Shown here in pieces: positions 18,069 to 27,747 of a stretch of 64,000 nt of DNA (position 1 is the stretch's first letter; the number at the start of each line of letters is the position of its first letter). The translations under genes and the position numbers were made by a program. The notes under the pieces were generated by a model, which saw only the letters and a program-made list of their open reading frames with translations, did no database searches and was not told the DNA's origin. Source of the DNA: Actinomadura luteofluorescens (GTDB lineage Bacteria; Actinomycetota; Actinomycetes; Streptosporangiales; Streptosporangiaceae). The stretch is taken from positions 2,976,001 to 3,040,000 of the forward strand of contig NZ_JACCBA010000001.1 in the NCBI RefSeq assembly GCF_013409365.1, given 5' to 3'.

Positions 18069-18125
18069 GCGCACGGTGGCCCGCGCGGAACCGCCCTCGG
18101 GCGGCTCCACGCGGGCCACCTGCGC
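18069..18125 (+). terminator. Long GC-rich hairpin after the thiolase
   Basis: The arms GTGGCCCGCG and CGCGGGCCAC close a stem that continues inward (CCGCC-CTCG-GGCGG) and outward (GCGCA with TGCGC, one bulged base). A smaller repeat AGGTAAG-CCCGGT-CTTACCT (18028-18047) directly follows the thiolase stop and may add to termination or be an operator. Confidence 0.7.
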
Positions 18126-18254
18126 GTTTCCGGGGATCATCTCCGTTACGGACGATCTACGTAACGCAATAGATAGGTCCCCGTTAGGGGGTTGTCACAT
18201 GCGGAGAGGTGTTGCAGAGTCGGCAGGAAGAGCCCCGCGACCTGGAGGTGCCAA

Positions 18255-18482
18255 TTGTCACTGAACCACTCGCCGGAAACGCACAGCAAGCTGATAGCCC
18301 GCATTCCGCAAGTCACCGGACGTGACATCCCCGAGTGGTTCACCACGATCGAGAACGGGCCCTCGTTCACGCGCTGCGAGGAACGCAGCACCTGGCTGGC
18401 CGAGGAGCACAACCTCTCCCACGGCTACGCCGCGGCCCTGGTCCGCGAGCACGAGCGCACGCGCCGCGCCCGCCACTACTGA
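18255..18482 (+). CDS. Small DUF4287 protein
   Basis: This protein of about 75 residues matches the DUF4287 pattern of actinobacteria: HSKLIARIPQVTGRDIPEW, then WLAEEHNLSHGYAAALVREH. DUF4287 proteins are small cytoplasmic proteins, sometimes found next to DUF5655 domains; their function is unknown. The start is the TTG at 18255, because a perfect GGAGGTG lies five bases before it. A longer frame starting at 18192 is open but has no ribosome-binding site. It is a single gene between two hairpins. The strong ribosome-binding site with a TTG start suggests efficient translation. Confidence 0.78.
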   Translation: MSLNHSPETHSKLIARIPQVTGRDIPEWFTTIENGPSFTRCEERSTWLAEEHNLSHGYAAALVREHERTRRARHY

Positions 18483-18607
18483 GCACGCGCCTCCTCCGGG
18501 AGGGCGCGCCCGTCGAACTTCATAACGAACGTTGCGGGATCCCGCCAGAGGATGCCCCCGCCGTCGTGCCGCTGCGCGCCACGACCTTGGCGCAGAGATC
18601 CCGCACA

Positions 18608-18642
18608 GATCAGCCCCACGCCGTCCCGGCGCGGGGCTGATC
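18608..18642. terminator. Bidirectional terminator hairpin
   Basis: The arms GATCAGCCCC and GGGGCTGATC enclose a second stem CGCCG-TCC-CGGCG. It lies between the convergent DUF4287 gene and Bax-inhibitor-1 gene. Confidence 0.8.
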
Positions 18643-18654
18643 ATCGCGTGGGCG

Positions 18655-19446
18655 CTAGTCGCGCCCGGAGAAGTAGCTGAGCAGCCGCAGGATCTCCAGG
18701 TAGATCCACACCAGGCTCAGGACCAGCCCGAACGCGCAGTACCAGGCGAACTTCTCGGGCGCGCCGGTCCGGACCCCGGTCTCGACGGCGTCGAAGTCGA
18801 GCAGCAGGAAGAAGCAGCCGACGAGGATCGCGGCGACGCTGAAGACGTAGGCGAGCGGGCTGCCGGGGTCGCGGATCCCGATCCCGTGGTCGCCGCCGAA
18901 CAGGTGCACCACCAGGTTGACGATCATCAACCCGATCAGCGCGAGCCCGGCGGCCATGACGAACCGGGCGAACTTGGGCGTGACCCGCACGATGCGGAGC
19001 GCGTAGACGGCGAGGGTGGCGCCGAAGGCCAGCGCCGTCCCGACCACCGCCTGGAAGACCACGCCGTGGTAGATGTCGTTGTAGGAGTGGCTGATGAGGC
19101 CGACGACGACGCCGTAGACCGCGGCGAACGCCAGCACGGTCGCCGCGTTCGCCTTGCGGCCGAACGCGATGAACGCCCAGATGCCGATCTCGGCGATGAG
19201 CGCCACGACCAGCACGGGCGCGGCGAGCGAGGTGGGCACGAGCGCCCACGCCAGCGCCGCCGTGATCATCAAGGTCACGAGCGTGAGGAACCCGCGGACG
19301 ACGACGTCGTCCATGGTCATCGGCCGGGTGGCGGCCGGCGCGTATCCGGGCGCGGCGTACGCGGCCCCTCCGTAGGGCTGCGCGCCGTACCCTCCGGCCC
19401 GCTGGTCGAAGGCGTTCCCCCGGAACGCGGGGTTTCTGCTCTCCAT
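18655..19446 (-). CDS. Bax inhibitor-1/YccA family membrane protein
   Basis: This 263-residue protein has a Gly/Tyr/Ala-rich N-terminal tail of about 45 residues (GGYGAQPYGGAAYAAPGYAP) and then seven membrane helices. The end of helix 6 and helix 7 (FLLLDFDAVE, then YCAFGLVLSLVWIYLEILRLLSYF) is the hallmark of the YccA/BI-1 superfamily. Members form pH-sensitive channels or modulate membrane proteases. The ATG at 19446 follows GTGGAGACCTG; the frame is open further upstream through the low-complexity repeats, which I regard as non-coding. It is a single gene, downstream of the tRNA on the same strand. Confidence 0.88.
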   Translation of the reverse strand: MESRNPAFRGNAFDQRAGGYGAQPYGGAAYAAPGYAPAATRPMTMDDVVVRGFLTLVTLMITAALAWALVPTSLAAPVLVVALIAEIGIWAFIAFGRKANAATVLAFAAVYGVVVGLISHSYNDIYHGVVFQAVVGTALAFGATLAVYALRIVRVTPKFARFVMAAGLALIGLMIVNLVVHLFGGDHGIGIRDPGSPLAYVFSVAAILVGCFFLLLDFDAVETGVRTGAPEKFAWYCAFGLVLSLVWIYLEILRLLSYFSGRD

Positions 19447-19550
19447 CAGGTCTCCACTTCGGCCGACGTGACCCCCCACTCTAAACCGCGTTCCCCCCAC
19501 TTGATCAGCCCGAAACCCGCCACACCAGCCACGCACCCACCTAACCCCAG

Positions 19551-19727
19551 CAGCAAAGGCGAAGCCGAGCCCCAGCGGACACGCACAGACCCCCCGCCAG
19601 CAAAGGCGAAGCCGAGCCCCAGCGGGGAAACGCACCCACATCAGCCCCCGCGACCGCGAAGGCGAAGCCGAGCCCGCGACCGCGAAGGCGAAGCCGAGCC
19701 CGCGACCGCGAAGGCGAAGCCGAGCCC
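19551..19727. repeat. Tandem and dispersed GGCGAAGCCGAGCC repeats
   Basis: A 26-bp unit built on GCGACCGCGAAGGCGAAGCC occurs three times in perfect tandem (19650-19727). A related 28-bp unit (19551-19578) recurs identically at 19598-19625. The shared core is GGCGAAGCCGAGCC. They occupy the 394-bp gap between the membrane protein start (19446) and the tRNA, where I see no gene. Confidence 0.85.
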
Positions 19728-19840
19728 GCGCGAGGGCGAAGCCCGAGCATCGGGGGTTCCAGGGGGTCGCCCCCCTGGGCAGACACTGCGAGCCCCCGCG
19801 AAGCCGATCCAAAGATCGGCGAGCAGGGTTGGCTGCACGT

Positions 19841-19912
19841 GCCCCTGGTCGGACTCGAACCGACACACTGGCTCTTTTAGGGAGCCCGCCTCTGCCGTTG
19901 GGCTACAGGGGC
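19841..19912 (-). tRNA. Class I tRNA with atypical anticodon loop (nominal UAA, C33)
   Basis: A complete 72-nt cloverleaf: acceptor GCCCCTG/CAGGGGC, D arm with GCC/GGC and the GG of the loop, anticodon stem GGCTC/GAGCC, a five-base variable loop AGTGT, and T arm GTCGG-TTCGAGT-CCGAC. The discriminator is A and no CCA is encoded. The anticodon loop reads CCTAAAA, so position 33 is C instead of the near-universal U and positions 34-36 read UAA. UAA would decode UUA leucine codons, yet the body lacks the long variable arm of leucine tRNAs. The isotype is therefore uncertain; it may be a specialised or decayed tRNA. Confidence 0.8.
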
Positions 19913-20025
19913 GGCGTCATCATATCGAGTCAGTGGTTGTCATCGCCGTCCTCAGGGGCCGTGAGAGTGGAGCTCCTGCGGCCGGGTTCGGCCAGTGGAA
20001 CGGTCCGGCCGGTCAAGGACGGTTG

Positions 20026-21375
20026 TCAGATGTCGTGCTTGCGGCCGGCGGCGAGCTCGAACTCCTGGCGGGGCCATTCGAGTTCTCCCAGCGAGACGAT
20101 CTCGCGGCGGAAGAACGCGGCGAGGGTCCAGTCCATGGTGATGCGGAACTTGCGGTTGACGGTCGGCATCCGCGACAGGTGGTAGGTGCGGTGCATGAAC
20201 CAGGCGGGGAGGCCGCGGAGCTTGAGCCCGTAGACGTTGGCGACGCCCTTGTGCAGGCCGAGGCCGGCGACCGAGCCGACGTAGGCGTGCACGTACGGTT
20301 TGCGGGGTTTGCCGCGCAGGTCCGCCACGATGTTGTCGGCGAGGCGCTTGGCCTGGCGGACGGCGTGCTGGGCGTTGGGGGCGGTGAAGTCTCCGGTGTC
20401 GGTGAGGTCGGGGACGGCGGCGTTGTCGCCGGCGGCGTAGACGCCGTCGAGTCCTTCGACGGTGAGTTCGGCGGTGGTCCTGATGCGGCTCTTGTCGTCG
20501 AGGGGGAGGTCGCTGTCCTTGACGACGGGGTGGGGTTTCACGCCGGCCGTCCAGACGAGGGTGCCGGCTTCGAACTCCTCGCCGTCGCTCAGCACGATGC
20601 GGCGTTTCTCGGCGGACTTCAGCAGCGTCCTCATCTTGATCTCGATGCCGCGGCGGCGCAGGGCCTCGGCGGTCCAGCGGCCCATCTCGGGGCCGACCTC
20701 GGGGAGGATGCGGTCGGTGGCCTCGACCATCATCCAGCGCATCTCCTTCTCGTCGATGGTCGGGTACCAGCGGCAGGCGTCGCGGGCCATGTCCTCCAGT
20801 TCGGCCATGGCTTCGACGCCCGCGAATCCGGCGCCGACGAAGACGAAGGTGAGGGCGCGTCTGCGGACGGTCTCGTTGTCCGGGTTGGACGCGGCGATGT
20901 CGAGCTGGTGCAGGACGTGGTTGCGCAGGAAGATCGCCTCTTCGACGGTCTTGAAGCCGATCCCGCATTCGGCGAGGCCCGGGATGGGCAGGGTCCGCGA
21001 GATGGAGCCGAGGCTGACCACGAGCAGGTCGTATTCCACGTCCCGTTCCGGGACGCCGGCGGTGTGGGCGCCGGCAGGCCGGATGGTGACCCGTCTGGAG
21101 GCGTTGTCGATCCGCGTCACGAACCCGTTGACGACGCGGCAGCGGTTCAGGACCTTGCGCAGCGGCGCGACGACGTGGCGGGGCTCCAGGTTCCCCGCGG
21201 CCGCCTCGGGCAGGAACGGCTGGTAGGTCATGTAGGACTGCGGGTCGATGACGGTGACGGCGACCTCGCCGCGGCGGAGTTCGCCGCGCAGCCTCTTCTG
21301 CAGGCGCAGGGCCGTGTACATCCCGACGTATCCGCCGCCGACGATCACGATCTGTTTCGTGCACTGGATTGGCAT
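20026..21375 (-). CDS. ndh: Type II NADH:quinone oxidoreductase (NDH-2)
   Basis: This 449-residue flavoprotein has the FAD Rossmann motif IVGGGYVGMYTA (11-22), the NAD(P) Rossmann motif FVFVGAGFAGVEAMAEL and the FAD-ribityl motif GVYAAGDNAAVPDL. The segment YDLLVVSLGS and the PQSYMTYQPFLPEAAAG region are typical of NDH-2. It passes electrons from NADH to menaquinone at the membrane without pumping protons. The ATG at 21375 sits where the conserved fold begins; its ribosome-binding site is weak (CCGGAT). The frame is open about 86 codons further upstream, but that stretch shows no conserved sequence. Single gene, divergent from the lipoprotein gene. Confidence 0.88.
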   Translation of the reverse strand: MPIQCTKQIVIVGGGYVGMYTALRLQKRLRGELRRGEVAVTVIDPQSYMTYQPFLPEAAAGNLEPRHVVAPLRKVLNRCRVVNGFVTRIDNASRRVTIRPAGAHTAGVPERDVEYDLLVVSLGSISRTLPIPGLAECGIGFKTVEEAIFLRNHVLHQLDIAASNPDNETVRRRALTFVFVGAGFAGVEAMAELEDMARDACRWYPTIDEKEMRWMMVEATDRILPEVGPEMGRWTAEALRRRGIEIKMRTLLKSAEKRRIVLSDGEEFEAGTLVWTAGVKPHPVVKDSDLPLDDKSRIRTTAELTVEGLDGVYAAGDNAAVPDLTDTGDFTAPNAQHAVRQAKRLADNIVADLRGKPRKPYVHAYVGSVAGLGLHKGVANVYGLKLRGLPAWFMHRTYHLSRMPTVNRKFRITMDWTLAAFFRREIVSLGELEWPRQEFELAAGRKHDI

Positions 21376-21626
21376 ATCCGGAGCGATACCCGCTTCTGTC
21401 GCGGGCTCACGTCTTGGGGGGAGGTGCGAACTTCCTCGCCGCGCCCGACATCTCATCCGATGTTCCACCAGAAAGGGAGACTGCGAGGTCAGGGCCCGAC
21501 GGGGGCGCCAAGCGGTCGCGGGCGGCGGATCGGTGCAGGGGCCGGTCCGCCGCGCCACGGCCGCTTGGCCAAGGCCCTGCCTCGCGGTCAGACTCCTGGT
21601 GGGGACAGCTCTCATTGGGGGATGCG

Positions 21627-22253
21627 ATGCCACGAGTCATCTGGGGGACATTCGCCGTCGCGGCCGTCACCGCTCTCGCGGGGTGCGGCGGGGGCAGCTC
21701 CAACGCCGGGCGCACGTCGTCCGGAGGGGACGGTCCGACGGCGCAGTCCGGTGGAACGAGCTCCAGCCCGTCCGGTCCGGCGACGGGTGGTGGGAGGACC
21801 CCTGCCGTCAGTCCCGGAAGCGGGGGAAGCGCGCAGGAGCCGCGCTGCACCACGGGAATGCTCGCCGCGTCACTCAGCGGTCTCGACGCGGGCGCGGGCA
21901 ACCGCTACGTGACGCTCACGCTGACCAACAAGTCCGGGAAGCACTGCCGGACCGGCGGCTGGGCGGGACTCCAGCTCTCCGGCGCGGCCGGGCGGATCCC
22001 CACCAAGGTCTTCCGCGAGGGGACGGCGCGCACGATCGTGATCCCCAACGGCGGCCGCGCCTACGCGCGGCTGCACTGGGCGGTCGTCCCCGCCGACGAC
22101 GAGACGGGGACGACCTGCGAGCCCGTGGCGGACACCCTGAAGGTGATCCCGCCGAACCAGACCGAGGCCGTGAGCGCGATGTGGAAGTACGGGCCGGTCT
22201 GCCAGCACGGCGAGATCCGGCTGACGCCTCTCGCGACGACTCCTCCGGCCTAG
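21627..22253 (+). CDS. DUF4232 lipoprotein
   Basis: This 208-residue protein starts with a lipoprotein signal (VTALAGC, acylated Cys at 20). A Gly/Ser/Thr-rich linker follows to about 70, then a beta-rich domain that matches DUF4232: [30 protein letters not shown] and the closing [13 protein letters not shown]. It carries about four cysteines that may form disulfides outside the cell. The role of DUF4232 is unknown. The ATG at 21627 follows GGGGATGCG. Its stop overlaps the stop of the convergent uracil-DNA glycosylase gene in the shared sequence CTAG. Confidence 0.85.
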   Translation: MPRVIWGTFAVAAVTALAGCGGGSSNAGRTSSGGDGPTAQSGGTSSSPSGPATGGGRTPAVSPGSGGSAQEPRCTTGMLAASLSGLDAGAGNRYVTLTLTNKSGKHCRTGGWAGLQLSGAAGRIPTKVFREGTARTIVIPNGGRAYARLHWAVVPADDETGTTCEPVADTLKVIPPNQTEAVSAMWKYGPVCQHGEIRLTPLATTPPA

Positions 22254-23071
22254 TGGTGGTCGCGGGCGCGGACGAAGACCGCGTCCAGCATGTCCTCGGT
22301 GACCCGGCCGGTGAAGGTGTTCTGCTGGCTCGGGTGGTAGCAGCCCAGCAGCAGGACGGGGTCGCGCCGGGCCGCCGACGGCGGTGGCACCAGCTCGGCC
22401 TCGGCGCCGTGGCCGAACTTGGGCCGGGGGCGCGGCACCGCGTACCCGGCCTGCTTCAGCGCGGGCCACACCCCCTGCCAGGCGAACCCGCCGAGGCACA
22501 CCACGCACCGGACGCTCGGGGCGACCTGCTCGACCTCGCGCGCGAGCCACGGCAGGCAGGTCGTCCGCTCCAGGGGCGTCGGCTTGTTGTCGGGCGGGGC
22601 GCAGCGGACGGTCGCCGCCATCCGCGCGCCGATCAGCCGCTGCCCGTCGCCCGCGTGGACGCTGGTCGGCCGGGCCGCCAGCCCGACCCGGTGCAGGGAC
22701 GCGAACAGCCAGTCGCCCGAGCGGTCGCCGGTGAAGATCCGGCCGGTGCGGTTGCCTCCGTGCGCGGCCGGGGCCAGCCCGACGATCAGGATGCGCGGCC
22801 GCTCGTCGCCCCATCCGGCGACGGGGCGGCCCCAGTACCGCTCGTCGGCGAACGCCCGGCGGCGCTGGACGGCGACCTTCTCCCGCCACTCCACGAGCCG
22901 GTCGCAGGCGCGGCACACCGACTGGCGGGCGCACAGCTCGTGCAGATCCGGCGCCCCGGCGGCCAGCTCGGCGACGTCGCCGGCGTCGCGGGCGACGGGG
23001 GTCGCGGGGCCGGCGGGGTCTTCAGGCCACCCTGACCCGGGCGGCACGAACGGAGGGTTGGCGGGCGGCAT
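22250..23071 (-). CDS. Family 5 uracil-DNA glycosylase (UDGb type, iron-sulfur)
   Basis: This 273-residue protein shows both active-site motifs of family-5 enzymes: [14 protein letters not shown] for uracil binding and [19 protein letters not shown] for the DNA-wedge region. The cysteines [13 protein letters not shown] and the later [10 protein letters not shown] and TTCLPW fit the 4Fe-4S cluster of this family. It removes uracil and related deaminated bases from DNA, which matters in a high-GC genome prone to cytosine deamination. The ATG at 23071 is the first start. The gene stops tail-to-tail with the DUF4232 gene, with a 4-nt overlap and no room for a terminator. Confidence 0.9.
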   Translation of the reverse strand: MPPANPPFVPPGSGWPEDPAGPATPVARDAGDVAELAAGAPDLHELCARQSVCRACDRLVEWREKVAVQRRRAFADERYWGRPVAGWGDERPRILIVGLAPAAHGGNRTGRIFTGDRSGDWLFASLHRVGLAARPTSVHAGDGQRLIGARMAATVRCAPPDNKPTPLERTTCLPWLAREVEQVAPSVRCVVCLGGFAWQGVWPALKQAGYAVPRPRPKFGHGAEAELVPPPSAARRDPVLLLGCYHPSQQNTFTGRVTEDMLDAVFVRARDHH

Positions 23072-23211
23072 ACCACCGATCGTCCCACGCCACGGCCGGT
23101 GGCCGGGTTCCGCCCATGGCCGGTGGGAGGCGGGTCCGGTCGGTACGATGCGTTCGCCGGTCGGGGAGGCGGGTGTCCCGGCACGCGCGTTGGGCGAAGC
23201 GGGAGGCAGGA

Positions 23212-23991
23212 GTGTCGCAACCGGGCTGGTACCCCGACCCGTACGGCACGGGCAGCCTGCGCTGGTGGGACGGGGCGAACTGGACCGAGCGGCTGAACCC
23301 CGAGCCCGACCGCCCGCCCCGGCTCCCGCGCCGGGAGCAGCGGCAGGACACCGGGCCCGGCGGGACGCGCCACGCGGCCCCGCACGTGCCGACCTGGGAC
23401 CGCGCTCCGTCCGTCCCCTCCCTCGACGTGAACGTGCGCGGCCTGCACCTGCACGCCGACGACCAGGGCGTCGCCTACGGGAACGCCTCGCTCACCTGGC
23501 CGCGCGTGGAGTGGGTGGCGTACTGGGCGGCGGAGCGGCCGGCCGGCCACGGCCACGCCGCCGGGGCCCAGTGGATCTTCCAGGCGGGGCGGTACCCGTT
23601 CCGCGGCGGTCCCCGGGTGGAGGTGGTGATCGAGGCGGGCGCGCTGCCGGGCCGCCCGCCGGGGCCGGACGGCGAGCCGGAGCGCGTCTGGGGCGGGCTG
23701 ATCCAGCTCTGCCAGGAGTACGCGGAGCCGCGGCTCGTCGAGGAGCTGGCCGGCCGCGTCCGCGCGGGCGAGTCGGTCGACGTGGCGCAGGGACTGACCG
23801 TCCATCCGGGCGGTGTGCGCGGCAACCGGGTGTCGCTGAGCTGGTCGTCGATCTCCGCGGCGACCGTCGACCGGGGCCGGGTCTGGATCCAGCAGGCCGG
23901 CAGCACCGCGCCGATCCTCTACGTCCCGCAGCAGAACCCGAACGCCGTGCTGATCCCCGCACTACTGGCGCGACTCAAGCACCAGGGCTAG
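23212..23991 (+). CDS. DUF2510 domain protein
   Basis: The protein has 259 residues. The first 27 ([20 protein letters not shown] onward) are a textbook DUF2510 domain, an actinobacterial module often found at the N-terminus of membrane or secreted proteins. The rest (about 60-259) has no membrane helix and no domain I recognise; it alternates beta-like segments such as [20 protein letters not shown] and ends [20 protein letters not shown]. The central part resembles a PH-like small beta domain, which is only a guess. The GTG at 23212 has GGGAGG close upstream and matches where DUF2510 begins. It ends just before the structured repeat at 24021. Confidence 0.8.
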   Translation: MSQPGWYPDPYGTGSLRWWDGANWTERLNPEPDRPPRLPRREQRQDTGPGGTRHAAPHVPTWDRAPSVPSLDVNVRGLHLHADDQGVAYGNASLTWPRVEWVAYWAAERPAGHGHAAGAQWIFQAGRYPFRGGPRVEVVIEAGALPGRPPGPDGEPERVWGGLIQLCQEYAEPRLVEELAGRVRAGESVDVAQGLTVHPGGVRGNRVSLSWSSISAATVDRGRVWIQQAGSTAPILYVPQQNPNAVLIPALLARLKHQG

Positions 23992-24020
23992 AGCCGGGCC
24001 CGACCGTCCCGAAGCGGCCT

Positions 24021-24172
24021 AGGCCACGCGCGCGAACGCGTGACCTGGCCGGTGGAGCAAAGCCGAAGGCGAGCGAAACCGGGCAGATCGCGAAGCGATG
24101 CCGCGTTCGCCCAGGCCAGGTCACGCAGCGAGCCGCTAGGCGAGCGAAGTGGGCCTGGACTGAATTAGCACA
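24021..24172 (+). repeat. Structured intergenic repeat, copy 2 (plus orientation)
   Basis: This segment of about 150 bp is nearly identical to part of 880-1082, including CGCGAACGCGTGACCTG, GCGAGCGAAACCGGGCAGAT and the end module GGCGAGCGAAGTGGGCC. It again sits between convergent genes (DUF2510 and Ppx/GppA), and its right end carries the last codons and stop of the Ppx/GppA gene. Confidence 0.8.
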
Positions 24173-25118
24173 ACGACCAGGCGATGCCGTCGAGGATGTC
24201 GTGCTCACTGACGACGACGGCCCCGAACCCGTACTCGCGCATGATCCGGTCGAGGATGAGCGCGCCCGCGCCGATCACGTCGACGCGGCCGGGGTGCATG
24301 ACGCCGAACTCGGCGCGCTCGGCGCGGGTGGCGTGCAGCAGCCGCCGGGTCACCTCGTGCACCTGGCCGGCGGTGATCCGCGCCAGGTGGATGCGGTCGG
24401 GCTCGTAGCGCGGCAGGTCGAGCGCGATGCCGGCGACCGTGGTGACGGATCCGGCGAGCCCCACGAGGGTGCGGGCCTCGTCCACCGGGACGGCCTCCCG
24501 GACGGTGGCGAGCGCGGTGTCGATGTCGGCGGCGGCGTTGGAGATCTGCTCGGGCGAGGGCGGGTCGTCCCTCAGGTGCCGCTCGGTCATCCGCACGCAG
24601 CCGATGTCGATGGAGCGGGCCGCGTCCGCCGAGGAGCTGCCGAGCACGATCTCGGTGGACCCGCCGCCGATGTCGACGACGAGGTAGGGGCGGGCGGGGC
24701 GCAGTTTCGCCAGCTCGCGGGTGGCGCCGGTGAACGACAGCCCGGCCTCCTCGTCCCCGCTGATCACCTCGGGGACGACGCCGAAGATGTCGACGACGCC
24801 GCTGACGAAGTCGGCCCGGTTGGCGGCGTCGCGGGTCGCGCTGGTCGCGACCACGCGGGTCTTGACCGGCCCGTGCCCGTCGCCGTGCCGCTCGATCAGC
24901 TCGGCGTACCCGCGCATCGCGGTGAAGGTGCGCTCCAGCGCGGCGGGCGAGAGCCGCCCGGTCTGGTCGACGCCCTCCCCGAGCCGGACGATCTCCATCC
25001 GCCGTTCGACGTCGGTCAGGGTGCCGCCGCCCTCGCCGTCGCCGCCTCCGGCCGTGATGTCGGCGATCAGCAGGCGGACCGAGTTGGTCCCGCAGTCGAT
25101 GGCCGCGACGCGCGTCAC
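24165..25118 (-). CDS. ppx: Ppx/GppA phosphatase family protein (exopolyphosphatase-like)
   Basis: This 317-residue ASKHA-fold protein has AAIDCGTNSVRLLIAD as phosphate-1 motif, VVDIGGGSTEIVLGS as phosphate-2 motif and GLAGSVTTVAGIAL as adenosine motif. It lacks the C-terminal HD-like domain of long Ppx proteins, as is usual for the short actinobacterial type. Likely reactions are hydrolysis of polyphosphate or pppGpp. The GTG at 25118 overlaps the TGA of the DUF501 gene as GTGA, so the two are translationally coupled. It is the last gene of the eno-ftsB-DUF501-ppx block. The last residues (WSLC) and stop come from the edge of repeat copy 2. Confidence 0.88.
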   Translation of the reverse strand: MTRVAAIDCGTNSVRLLIADITAGGGDGEGGGTLTDVERRMEIVRLGEGVDQTGRLSPAALERTFTAMRGYAELIERHGDGHGPVKTRVVATSATRDAANRADFVSGVVDIFGVVPEVISGDEEAGLSFTGATRELAKLRPARPYLVVDIGGGSTEIVLGSSSADAARSIDIGCVRMTERHLRDDPPSPEQISNAAADIDTALATVREAVPVDEARTLVGLAGSVTTVAGIALDLPRYEPDRIHLARITAGQVHEVTRRLLHATRAERAEFGVMHPGRVDVIGAGALILDRIMREYGFGAVVVSEHDILDGIAWSLC

Positions 25119-25660
25119 CGCGCCTCCCCGGGTTCAGGTTCCGATTCGACAGGTTCCACGGATTCGCTCTGGACGCAGGGCCCCGAGCGCCACCAGTCGG
25201 GCAGCGCGTCCAGGGCCTCGCGGCCGAACGGGTTGACGCCCGGCACGGCCATCTCGTGCGCGACGAGGGCGTGCAGGCACTTGACGCGCTCCGGCATACC
25301 GCCGGCGCTCTGCATGCCCTCGGGAAGCGGTTCGACGCCGTCCTCGCGGGCGGCCTCGTCGCGGCGGCGCAGGTAGTCGTCGTGGGCGGCGGCGTACTTC
25401 GCCGCCAGGGACGGGTCGTCGGCGAGCCTGGCCTGCATGTCGCGCATGACGCCGCTCCCCTCCAGGGTCCCGATGGCCGAGGCCGCCTTCGGGCACGTCA
25501 GGTAGAACAGCGTGGGGAAGGGCGTCCCGTCCGGGAGCCGCGGCGCCGTCTCGATCACGGCGGGCAGCCCGCAGGGGCAGCGCCCCGCCACACGGCGGAC
25601 GCCGCGCGGCTCGCGCCCGAGCTGGGCCGCGACCGCGGCCGTGTCACCTGCATCGATCAT
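25115..25660 (-). CDS. DUF501 domain protein
   Basis: The protein has about 181 residues. It matches DUF501: VAAQLGREPRGVRRVAGRCPCGLPAVIETAPRL, then PFPTLFYLTCP, then RVKCLHALVAHEMAVPGVNPFGREAL. Conserved Cys (CPCG, CP, KC) and His residues suggest a metal site. The function is unknown, but its place between ftsB and ppx is conserved in actinobacteria. The ATG at 25660 is chosen at the start of the conserved region; the ribosome-binding site (GGTGG) is weak, and a start at 25705 cannot be excluded. The C-terminal 25 residues are acidic and Pro-rich. It is coupled to the downstream ppx gene. Confidence 0.85.
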   Translation of the reverse strand: MIDAGDTAAVAAQLGREPRGVRRVAGRCPCGLPAVIETAPRLPDGTPFPTLFYLTCPKAASAIGTLEGSGVMRDMQARLADDPSLAAKYAAAHDDYLRRRDEAAREDGVEPLPEGMQSAGGMPERVKCLHALVAHEMAVPGVNPFGREALDALPDWWRSGPCVQSESVEPVESEPEPGEAR

Positions 25661-25711
25661 GTATCCACCCGCGGATCCGGGGATCCGTTCTCCTCGGCGC
25701 CTCAAGGAACG

Positions 25712-26155
25712 TCAGCGGGGCCTGTCGGCGGCCTCCACCGACCGCCACAGCGTCTCGTACCAGGGCGGCCTGCTCTCCGTTCCGCCCCTGCGAGACTGCT
25801 GCCCGTCCCCTTCACCGCCGTCCAGGACGATGTAACACTTCACGTCAGGACGACAGTAATGGAGCCGCCGCGTCGCCTCACGCTCAATGTACGACTTGTC
25901 GCCCAGCTGTTGCTTGCGTTGGGCGAGGATCTCGACGTGGCGGCGGGACACCGCCTCCTGCCGGCGCAGGTCGGCGATCTCCTTGCGCTGGGCGATGTAC
26001 TCCCGGACAGGGTAGGCGAGGCTCAGCGCGATCGCGCACATCACGACCGCGAGGATGGCGGCGCGGCTCGTCAGCGCCGGGTTCGAGCGGCGGCTCCGGC
26101 CGCCCCGCGCCCCGTGCTCGCCGCGGTCGGTCTCGTGGTCGTCGCCCTGCGCCAT
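25712..26155 (-). CDS. FtsB/DivIC-like septum formation initiator
   Basis: This bitopic membrane protein has 147 residues. A charged cytoplasmic tail (1-30, many Arg/Gly/Asp) precedes one membrane helix (about 32-51) and a coiled coil (about 52-85, EIADLRRQEAVSRRHVEILAQ). The signature DKSYIEREATRRLHYCRPDVKCYIVL follows. FtsB-type proteins bridge FtsL and FtsQ in the divisome. The ATG at 26155 follows AGGGGACACG. The C-terminal 35 residues (GGEGDGQQSRRGGTESRP...) are polar and probably disordered. It lies between eno and DUF501 as in other actinobacteria. Confidence 0.9.
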   Translation of the reverse strand: MAQGDDHETDRGEHGARGGRSRRSNPALTSRAAILAVVMCAIALSLAYPVREYIAQRKEIADLRRQEAVSRRHVEILAQRKQQLGDKSYIEREATRRLHYCRPDVKCYIVLDGGEGDGQQSRRGGTESRPPWYETLWRSVEAADRPR

Positions 26156-26234
26156 CGTGTCCCCTGCCTGTGGCTCGGCTGCCGGAACCCGGTCGCCCGG
26201 CGGGACGGGACGCCGCCCCGCCGGGTCACGCGGC

Positions 26235-27711
<1,477 letters not shown>

Positions 27712-27747
27712 CTATGCAGGTCAAACAGACTTGATTGATAGGGAAAG

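Noticed and set aside
19650..19727. Tandem repeats considered as a CRISPR array
   Set aside because: The 26-bp units are directly adjacent with no spacers, and no cas genes are present.
19841..19912. tRNA considered as an attachment site of an integrated element
   Set aside because: No integrase gene and no duplicated tRNA 3' end could be found nearby.
18532..21912. A 1126-codon plus-strand open frame over Bax-inhibitor-1, tRNA and NDH-2 genes
   Set aside because: It runs through a tRNA and tandem repeats and shows no conserved segment.
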